From assembly GCA_964523735.1 (NCBI GenBank), contig CAZFYZ010000168.1, positions 1 to 7,212 of the forward strand: a stretch of DNA of 7,212 bases. The letters are read 5' to 3'. The notes under the pieces are model-generated. The model was not told the origin of the DNA. It saw nothing but the letters and a program-made list of their open reading frames with translations, and ran no database searches. Each line of letters opens with the position of its first letter. The stretch's first letter is position 1. Position numbers and translations under genes: made by a program. Positions 1-4,950 of this stretch are shown in pieces. This DNA is from CAZFYZ01 sp964523735 (GTDB taxonomy: Bacteria > Armatimonadota > UBA5829).

Positions 1-4
1 CAAT

Positions 5-10
5 GAGGAG
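5..10 (+). promoter_or_regulatory. Shine-Dalgarno before the permease TTG start
   Basis: GAGGAG lies 8 bases ahead of a TTG codon at 19-21. An in-frame TGA at 4-6 blocks any longer reading, so TTG is the start and the gene's 5' end is inside the window. No c-di-AMP (ydaO-type) riboswitch can be assessed, because only 18 bases upstream are present. Confidence 0.7.
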
Positions 11-18
11 TCACCTGT

Positions 19-684
19 TTGTTTGAACTGATCAAGCGGTTGTTGTTCGGACGGCCCCTGGCTACATCCCGGCAGAAACACGAGAGACTGACGAAGTTCT
101 TTGCTCTGCCGGTATTCGCTTCAGACGCTGTTTCGTCGACCGCGTACGCAACGGAAGAGATTCTGCTGGCGTTTGCGATAGCAGGAGCCGGGGTTGTGGC
201 CTGGGATAAGACGATCCCGATTACGGTGGCGATCGTTGTCCTTTTGGCGATCGTCGTGATGTCCTACCGGCTGACCATCTTTGCCTTCCCGCAGGGCGGC
301 GGCAGCTATATCGTCACAAGGGAGAGCCTTGGGCTTTTCTGGGGGTTGGTGGCGGCTTCGGCTCTGTTGATCGGCTACGTAGTCACAGTCGCGGTGAGCA
401 TCGCTGCCGGCGTGGCGGCAATCACCTCCGCCGTGCCTTCGCTTGCAGACGACCGAGTCTTGCTTGCCATTGCAGCGATCGGCCTGGTAGCGCTGATGAA
501 CCTCCGGGGATTGCGCGAGTCTGGTACGCTCTTCGCAATCCCAACCTATGGCTTCATTCTCTGCGTTGGCGTCATGATCGTAGCGGTCTGCTCAAGGTCT
601 ACACCGGCGGCGGGGTCGAACCAGTCCACGACACTTTTCCGAGCCACGCGGCTCCGATTACGGGCGCGGCCATGTGGCTGCTGA
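19..684 (+). CDS. kimA: KimA-like potassium/APC permease, N-terminal part (frameshifted)
   Basis: This is the N-terminal part of an APC-superfamily permease of the KimA (YdaO) type, which in Bacillus subtilis imports K+ by proton symport across the cytoplasmic membrane. The start is TTG with GAGGAG 8 bases upstream. Genuine sequence runs to about residue 189 and includes the family hallmarks SSTAYATEE (39-47), FPQGGGSY (90-97) and VTVAVSIAAG (122-131), with about five hydrophobic helices. D36 and Y43 sit at the same numbers as K+-site residues of B. subtilis KimA as I recall them; T123 and S127 align with its T121 and S125. The position of KimA D117 is G119 here. After about base 585 the frame is wrong: the last roughly 33 residues are an arginine-rich out-of-frame tail ending at TGA 682-684, overlapping the next reading frame. 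Restoring one base gives a 635-residue protein, against about 607 for B. subtilis KimA. The family call is strong; K+ as substrate is inferred. Confidence 0.85.
   Translation: MFELIKRLLFGRPLATSRQKHERLTKFFALPVFASDAVSSTAYATEEILLAFAIAGAGVVAWDKTIPITVAIVVLLAIVVMSYRLTIFAFPQGGGSYIVTRESLGLFWGLVAASALLIGYVVTVAVSIAAGVAAITSAVPSLADDRVLLAIAAIGLVALMNLRGLRESGTLFAIPTYGFILCVGVMIVAVCSRSTPAAGSNQSTTLFRATRLRLRARPCGC
583..587 (+). other. Apparent -1 frameshift (one-base deletion) in the permease gene
   Basis: The frame beginning at 19 is meaningful to GTA (580-582) and GCG (583-585). From GGT at 585-587 the meaningful frame is one base back, reading GLLKVYTGGG and continuing without a stop to 1925. Adding one base to the short G run (GCGGT to GCGGGT) gives ...MIVAGLLKVYTGGG..., a smooth membrane helix and loop as in KimA relatives. 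No X-XXY-YYZ slippery heptamer is present at the site, so programmed -1 frameshifting is unlikely. A real inactivating mutation and an assembly or sequencing error cannot be told apart here. Confidence 0.85.
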
Positions 685-1925
685 TGATGAGGGCCTTTGC
701 GGGCGGCTGTTCCGCAATGACCGGAGTCGAGGCGGTGGCAGACGGAGTGCAGGCGTTCAAATCACCTGAGTCCAAAAACGCCGCAGCCACCCTCTTCTAC
801 TTGACACTAATCCTGGGATTTCTCTTTGTGGGGATATCACTGCTTGCGGGAGCTTACAGAGCGGTCCCATCTGAGATTGTGCCGAGCTTGGAGCCCATTC
901 ACGAACCGGCCGAGACAGTTGTCTCTCAGATTGCCCGAGGCGTATTCGGGCGCGGCTGGTTCTACTACGTCATTCAGATCATGACGGCCGCGATTCTGAT
1001 ACTTGCAGCGAACACGGCATATCAGGACTTCCCAAGGCTGAGTTCGATTCTGGCCAGAGATCGGCTGGCTCCGCGGCAACTCGCAAACATAGGCGATCGA
1101 CTGGTGTTTACCAACGGAATTCTGGCACTCAGCGCGCTCGCCGCCGGCTTGATCATCATATTCAAGGGCGACACGCACGCCCTGATCCCGCTGTATGCCC
1201 TGGGCGTCTTCGTGTCGTTCACTCTGTCGCAGTTCAGTATGAGCCTGAGACAGCGGCGCTTGAGGCAAGCCAGATGGAAGTTCTACTCTTCCGTAAGCTT
1301 GTTCGGTTCTGTTGTGACAGCAGCGGTGGTGGTGATCGTGTTAGTCATGAGATTCGCCACTGGTCCCGTGGTCTCGATAATGGGACTGCACATCAGGACC
1401 GGAGCTTGGATGGTGATGCTCCTGATCCCTATCGTTGTTGTTATGTTTCTTAAGATCAACAGGCACTACCTGGACGTGGGCGATCAGCTCCGGGTAACTG
1501 GGGAAAGAGAACCACGGCCTGTCAGATCGACGTCGATCGTCTTGGTAGCAGGGCTTCACCAAGGTATTCTGGAAGCATTGGACTATGCAAGGTCGCTGTC
1601 GCACGACTGCAGGGGACTCTACATCGAGATAGACCCACATGAGACGGGTCTGGTAAGGGACCGCTGGGAGAAACTGGCGCAAGGAGTCCCATTGGTGATT
1701 CTCGAATCCCCGTATAGATCGGTGATCGGTCCCACACTGAGGTATCTCGAAGAGGCCAAGAAGGAGAGGCCAGACTACATCGTTACGGTCGTGCTGCCGG
1801 AGTTCGTGCCGAAGAAGCTTTGGCATAAGCTGCTGCACAACCAAACCGCGATTCTTCTGAAGGTGGCACTGATGACGCGAAAGGACATGGTAGTCACCAA
1901 CGTGAGGTACTACCTTGAGAAGTAA
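672..1925 (+). CDS. kimA: KimA-like potassium/APC permease, C-terminal part with cytosolic USP-like domain
   Basis: This is the remainder of the KimA-type permease. The coordinates give the first ATG after the break, but the frame is open and homologous from base 585, adding 29 residues. No ribosome binding site precedes ATG 672, so independent translation is doubtful. Recognisable blocks are the SAMTGVEAVADGVQAF region (from residue 14), ETVVSQIARGVFG, FYYVIQIMTAAILILAANT and LIPLYALGVFVSFTLSQ. T17 and Y175 (235 and 393 of the joined protein) align with KimA residues T230 and Y377. Several further membrane helices end near residue 265. The rest is a soluble cytosolic domain with a universal-stress-protein-like fold, ending in VPKKLWHKLLHNQTAILLK, a block very like the end of B. 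subtilis KimA. In KimA this tail is the regulatory, dimerising region that responds to c-di-AMP; regulation here is inferred. A STAS-USP gene follows after 71 bases on the same strand. Confidence 0.85.
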   Translation: MWLLMMRAFAGGCSAMTGVEAVADGVQAFKSPESKNAAATLFYLTLILGFLFVGISLLAGAYRAVPSEIVPSLEPIHEPAETVVSQIARGVFGRGWFYYVIQIMTAAILILAANTAYQDFPRLSSILARDRLAPRQLANIGDRLVFTNGILALSALAAGLIIIFKGDTHALIPLYALGVFVSFTLSQFSMSLRQRRLRQARWKFYSSVSLFGSVVTAAVVVIVLVMRFATGPVVSIMGLHIRTGAWMVMLLIPIVVVMFLKINRHYLDVGDQLRVTGEREPRPVRSTSIVLVAGLHQGILEALDYARSLSHDCRGLYIEIDPHETGLVRDRWEKLAQGVPLVILESPYRSVIGPTLRYLEEAKKERPDYIVTVVLPEFVPKKLWHKLLHNQTAILLKVALMTRKDMVVTNVRYYLEK

Positions 1926-1930
1926 CCTTT

Positions 1931-1969
1931 GGTGTCGGGATTCCCGCTCCATCCAAATCCCGAAACACC
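1931..1969 (+). promoter_or_regulatory. Intergenic hairpin between permease and STAS-USP gene
   Basis: GGTGT CGGGATT (1931-1942) can pair with AATCCCG (1956-1962) and ACACC (1965-1969), giving a 12-bp stem with a two-base AA bulge and a 13-base loop. No U-tract follows, so it is not a standard intrinsic terminator. It could be a processing or stability element, or a factor-dependent terminator. The 5' arm overlaps a small palindrome, CGGGATTCCCG (1936-1946). It begins 6 bases after the permease stop. Confidence 0.5.
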
Positions 1970-1996
1970 GGCGGCGTGGAGAAGTGACGTTCACAT

Positions 1997-3205
1997 ATGA
2001 TAATCGAAGCTAGAGAAGACACCATAACCCTGAGGGGTGAGATACGAAGCAACATCTGGCCGGCCATACAGGCCGCCGCCGCGCTGCTGCTGGAAAACCA
2101 CCCGACGGGAATCATAATAGACTGCTCGGGCCTTACAACGATAACCGCAAAAGGGGCAGAGACATTTGCCGAGGCGTTCCGATACATTAGCGCTCACAAC
2201 GCCCGAATTGTCTTAGCCGCGCTGGCGCCTGATCTTCTCGAGATAGGCAAGTCCGTGCCCGGCATGCGTTCAATGGTGGCGGTTGCCTCAACGGTCGAGG
2301 AGGCAAGATCATCGCTCAGCCTTGAGGAGGTCACTCCACTGAGGGGGAAAGCGCGGCTGGCGGGCGTGGTGCCCGTTCTCGGCAAGTGGGAGAGAGCAAT
2401 CTACTACGGTGGCAAACTGGCGACGGGTGAGAACTGCGAGATTCACCTTATCGACCTGATCAAGGTGCCGCGCACGCTGCCGATCGGAACCCCCCTGCCA
2501 GAGCGAGAGGCCTCCGGACAAGACAGACTGGCGACAGCCGTTAAGCTTATCCGCCAGACAGGAATAAAGCCATACTCGCACTTCGAGCGTGTAAGGTCCA
2601 AGTCGCAGGGTCTGAACGAATTCGTGTCACAGCTTGGGGCGCAGTTTGCCGTGATCAGCATCGACCCGTCTAGCCGCGACGTGCCGCACATGGATGAGTC
2701 GGAGGCGCTTACGCTCGCTGACGAAGCCTCGTTCGAGATCACATTAGTGAAAGGGGCCCCATCTGACAGCGGCCATACAGCGAAGAACGTGGTGATACCG
2801 GCCGTATGCGAGTGGCAGCGCGCCCTCGAGCACGTCTGCAAGCTGACTGCAGATACCGGCGCGGCGATCAACGTTGTCTACAGCATCGCGGTTCCGCGCA
2901 CGGAGGCGATTGATGCGCCCAAGCCTGACGCGGAAGCCGCCGCTGAAGACTGTGCAAAGGAAGCTGTGAGGATCGGCAAGAGATACGGCGCAAAGGTCAC
3001 GCCCAGAGCCGAGCGCGTCCGAGATCCCATTCTGGGATTCATGAAGCTGTTTGATACCGAGGGGTACGACCTCGCCGCCGTTGGCGTAATGAGCGAGACT
3101 TCGGCTGATTATCATATCGCAAAAGCAATCGCTGCCGCTCTGCTGCAGGACCTGCCTTGTGAGGTTATCTACCTGAAGGCGGGTCAGGAGATGGCGCAAG
3201 CCTGA
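1997..3205 (+). CDS. STAS domain fused to two universal-stress-protein-like domains
   Basis: This is a 402-residue soluble protein with no signal peptide or membrane segment. Residues 1-110 look like a STAS domain: a short beta start with LRGEI, then IIIDCSGLTTITAKGAETFAE (39-59). At the position of the phosphorylated serine of SpoIIAA-type antagonists (usually DSSG) it has T50-A51-K52-G53, so classical kinase switching is unlikely. Residues 121-258 and 263-402 are two repeats starting VVPVLGKWERAIYYGGKL and VVIPAVCEWQRALEHVCKL, with the alternating strand/helix pattern of universal stress proteins. Neither shows the G-2x-G-9x-G(S/T) nucleotide motif, so ATP binding is not supported. The start ATG has GGAG (1978-1981) about 15 bases upstream, a rather long spacing. 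The gene follows the permease, whose tail has the same kind of fold, suggesting a trans-acting regulator or partner of the transporter (inference). The STAS call is good; the USP calls are fold-level. Confidence 0.75.
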   Translation: MIIEAREDTITLRGEIRSNIWPAIQAAAALLLENHPTGIIIDCSGLTTITAKGAETFAEAFRYISAHNARIVLAALAPDLLEIGKSVPGMRSMVAVASTVEEARSSLSLEEVTPLRGKARLAGVVPVLGKWERAIYYGGKLATGENCEIHLIDLIKVPRTLPIGTPLPEREASGQDRLATAVKLIRQTGIKPYSHFERVRSKSQGLNEFVSQLGAQFAVISIDPSSRDVPHMDESEALTLADEASFEITLVKGAPSDSGHTAKNVVIPAVCEWQRALEHVCKLTADTGAAINVVYSIAVPRTEAIDAPKPDAEAAAEDCAKEAVRIGKRYGAKVTPRAERVRDPILGFMKLFDTEGYDLAAVGVMSETSADYHIAKAIAAALLQDLPCEVIYLKAGQEMAQA

Positions 3206-3216
3206 GCATGTTATCG

Positions 3217-3250
3217 CGAAATCCCGAAAGGGGCGAAAACCCGAAAGAAG
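3217..3250 (+). repeat. Imperfect 17-base tandem repeat with CGAAA every 8-9 bases
   Basis: In the 64-base gap before mazG, CGAAATCCCGAAAGGGG (3217-3233) is followed directly by CGAAAACCCGAAAGAAG (3234-3250), with 14 of 17 positions identical. The unit contains CGAAA twice, so CGAAA starts at 3217, 3225, 3234 and 3242. Two mutually exclusive small hairpins are possible: CCC-GAAA-GGG (3223-3232, a GNRA tetraloop) and GGG (3231-3233) with CCC (3240-3242). No recognised regulator-binding site is assigned. Confidence 0.6.
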
Positions 3251-3269
3251 ACGAGTCTTACCATCGGTT

Positions 3270-4049
3270 ATGACTGATTCCACACAGTATGAGTTTCGTG
3301 TTCTTGTCGAGACGGTCGCGAAGCTGCGGTCGAAGGACGGATGTCCTTGGGACCGCCAGCAGACTCACGACTCGCTGAAGAAGTACGCGATCGAGGAGAC
3401 ATATGAGGTCGTCGAGGCCATCGAGAGCGGCGAGCCGGCAAAGCTGCAGGACGAGCTAGGCGATCTGCTCCTTCAGGTGCTTCTTCATGCCCAGATAGCC
3501 AGCGAGGTCGGGGGTTTCGATATCGCCGGAGTCTGTCGCACAATCCGCGAGAAGCTTCACCGGCGGCACCCGCACGTGTTTGGTGACGTAGAGGTTGCCA
3601 GTGTCGATGAAGTGCTGCACAACTGGGAGAAGATTAAGCGCGCGGAGCCGGGTTACGAAGACAGAGAGTCGGTACTCGATGGCATCCCCGCCAGCCTCCC
3701 CGCTCTGATGCGCGCGGCAAAGATCAGCAAGAAGGCCGCTAAGACGGGCTTCGAATGGCCCGACATCCACGCAGTCTTGGAGAAGCTCGCCGAGGAGACT
3801 CAAGAGCTTGAAGAAGCCATCGATCAGGGTTCGCACCAGCGGATCAAGGAAGAGATTGGCGACCTGCTCTTCACTGTAGTCAACATCGCGCGTTGGGCTG
3901 ACGTTGACCCCGAGGAGGCCCTTCGTGATATGCTGGCAAGGTTCACCTACCGTTTCAGCCGCATCGAAGACCACGCACGGGACACCGGCCGCGATGTCCA
4001 TCAACTCACCCTAGAGGAGATGGACAGAGTTTGGGAAGAATCGAAGTAG
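3270..4049 (+). CDS. mazG: Nucleoside triphosphate pyrophosphohydrolase MazG
   Basis: MazG is a cytosolic enzyme that hydrolyses NTPs and dNTPs to NMP plus pyrophosphate, clearing aberrant nucleotides; in some bacteria it also influences ppGpp. At 259 residues it matches the usual two-domain length (E. coli about 263). The N-terminal signature LRSKDGCPWDRQQTHDSLKK (19-38) is followed by EETYE (42-46) and ELGD (62-65). The C-terminal domain has AAKTGFEW (156-163), EETQE (175-179) and EIGD (195-198). Both copies fit ExxE-x15-ExxD with the same spacing, so both metal sites look intact. WEKIKRAEPG (119-128) lies in the linker, as is common. The ATG at 3270 fits the expected N-terminus, but no good Shine-Dalgarno precedes it; the nearest purine-rich run, GAAAGAAG (3243-3250), is about 19 bases away, so initiation may be weak or coupled. 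The BsuPI gene follows after 18 bases, probably co-transcribed. Confidence 0.96.
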   Translation: MTDSTQYEFRVLVETVAKLRSKDGCPWDRQQTHDSLKKYAIEETYEVVEAIESGEPAKLQDELGDLLLQVLLHAQIASEVGGFDIAGVCRTIREKLHRRHPHVFGDVEVASVDEVLHNWEKIKRAEPGYEDRESVLDGIPASLPALMRAAKISKKAAKTGFEWPDIHAVLEKLAEETQELEEAIDQGSHQRIKEEIGDLLFTVVNIARWADVDPEEALRDMLARFTYRFSRIEDHARDTGRDVHQLTLEEMDRVWEESK

Positions 4050-4056
4050 CACAGTC

Positions 4057-4063
4057 GGAGGTG
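4057..4063 (+). promoter_or_regulatory. Strong Shine-Dalgarno for the BsuPI-domain gene
   Basis: GGAGGTG lies just inside the 18-base gap after mazG, 4 bases ahead of ATG 4068. It fixes the start and suggests efficient translation from a shared transcript. Confidence 0.65.
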
Positions 4064-4067
4064 CGAG

Positions 4068-4844
4068 ATGCATCGCTGGATAATCTGGAGTTCCACTGTG
4101 GTTCTGGGAGTGCTCGCTTGCGCGCCACTATACGCGCAGAGAGATCTGAACCTCGATCTTGCGCAGTCAATCTGCCTGTACCCCGCCGCCGCGAAGGTCG
4201 GTGAGCCGATTGCCATTCGATACACGGTGCAGAACAAGTCCGCTCAGCCGATTACTCTCAGCTTCAGCTCGGGCCAGCAGTTCGACATCTGGATCACTTA
4301 CGCAGGCAAGGAATGCTTCAGGCACAGCAGAGGCAGGTCGTACGTTCAGATGCTCACCAACATCGTCCTGCAGCCGTGTGAGAGCCGAACGTTTGATGCG
4401 ACCTGGGACCAGAAGGATTTCCGCTCCAAAGACTGCGGCCCCGGCGTTTACCGGGTGTTTGCTCAGTTGACAACCTCCGGAACCCGACCCGCGAATGCGA
4501 CGGGCAAGCTGCGCATAGGCACGTTCACCGCAGCGGTGTCGCCGGTCACGGTCAGTGAGGCAATCAGGGACTTCAGTCTGATCGGGGATCGTACTGTACA
4601 GATATCGGCGATCTACCGTGGTTGGCAGCCCAATCAGAGCGATGAAAACGTCAAGGACGGGCCGCCTGTGACGCGATCCGACTGGGCGATCTGCGACAAG
4701 ACGGGTTGCATGTACGTAACAGGTGGAGGCGACCTGAACCCTCAACGGGATCTGGGGGCCAAGGTCGTAGTAACCGGCAAACTAAAGAAAACTGATAAAG
4801 GACAGATTTACCTGCAACTTCAGCAGGCAAAGACTGTCAAATAG
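4068..4844 (+). CDS. Exported BsuPI-domain protein with OB-fold-like C-terminus
   Basis: This is a 258-residue protein with an N-terminal signal peptide: a basic start (MHR), a hydrophobic core (residues 4-21), and likely cleavage after LYA (21-23). VLAC (15-18) is only a poor lipobox, so a lipoprotein is possible but less likely. Residues about 30-150 resemble the BsuPI domain, named after the B. subtilis intracellular proteinase inhibitor: GEPIAIRYTVQNKSAQPITL, then FSSGQQFDIWI (66-76), SRGRSYVQ (87-94), LQPCESRTFDATWD (101-114) and PGVYRVFAQL (125-134), an all-beta Ig-like pattern. Residues about 160-256 look like an OB-fold: VTVSEAI, a strand ending in IYRGW, SDWAICDKTGCMYVTGG (204-220) and KVVVTGKLKK...IYLQLQQAK. 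C209 and C214 may form a disulfide. Inhibitor activity is not established for most secreted BsuPI proteins. The next gene encodes an exported protease, which makes a regulatory or inhibitor role worth considering. Confidence 0.75.
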   Translation: MHRWIIWSSTVVLGVLACAPLYAQRDLNLDLAQSICLYPAAAKVGEPIAIRYTVQNKSAQPITLSFSSGQQFDIWITYAGKECFRHSRGRSYVQMLTNIVLQPCESRTFDATWDQKDFRSKDCGPGVYRVFAQLTTSGTRPANATGKLRIGTFTAAVSPVTVSEAIRDFSLIGDRTVQISAIYRGWQPNQSDENVKDGPPVTRSDWAICDKTGCMYVTGGGDLNPQRDLGAKVVVTGKLKKTDKGQIYLQLQQAKTVK

Positions 4845-4872
4845 TAATGGGTAGTGACTGGCCGCCTCTTCT

Positions 4873-4922
4873 GACGCCTGCCCCTCGCTAGCCCCATAGC
4901 CCCGGAAGCCAACAAAGGCGTC
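4873..4922 (+). repeat. Inverted repeat and short direct repeat in the gap before the C25 peptidase gene
   Basis: The gap from the BsuPI stop to the peptidase start (4845-4950) holds GACGCCT (4873-4879) and AGGCGTC (4916-4922), a 7-bp inverted repeat with a 36-base spacer. Within the spacer TAGCCCC occurs twice (4889-4895 and 4897-4903). There is no U-tract, and I see no convincing -35/-10 pair. Significance is uncertain. Confidence 0.3.
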
Positions 4923-4934
4923 CGCACGTGTGAC

Positions 4935-4940
4935 GAGGAG
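4935..4940 (+). promoter_or_regulatory. Shine-Dalgarno deciding the GTG start at 4951
   Basis: GAGGAG ends 10 bases before GTG 4951. The in-frame GTG at 4930 lies upstream of this site, and the TTG at 4942 is too close to it. From 4951 the protein starts MRKAAGCFFAV, a compact ideal signal peptide, so 4951 is preferred. Confidence 0.65.
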
Positions 4941-4950
4941 ATTGATCTCT

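Noticed and set aside
227..275. Near-repeat of GGCGATCGT at 228-236 and 247-255
   Set aside because: It encodes repeated AIVV residues in a transmembrane helix; codon and amino-acid bias explain it.
583..684. Programmed ribosomal frameshifting joining the two permease parts
   Set aside because: No slippery heptamer lies at the junction, and I saw no strong stimulatory structure just downstream. Permeases of this family are normally single-frame.
801..830. TTGACA (801-806) as a promoter -35 element for the C-terminal permease part
   Set aside because: It is coding sequence for a membrane helix, and no TATAAT-like box lies 16-18 bases downstream. It is also past the ATG at 672.
837..1268. Long open frame on the - strand inside the permease
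   Set aside because: It lies fully opposite a well-supported permease frame, and its product is arginine-rich without recognisable motifs, typical of antisense shadow frames in GC-rich DNA.
4930..4950. GTG at 4930 as start of the peptidase, with MTRRLISV as extra residues
   Set aside because: The good Shine-Dalgarno lies downstream of this GTG and 10 bases before GTG 4951, which gives a cleaner signal peptide. It remains possible but is less likely.
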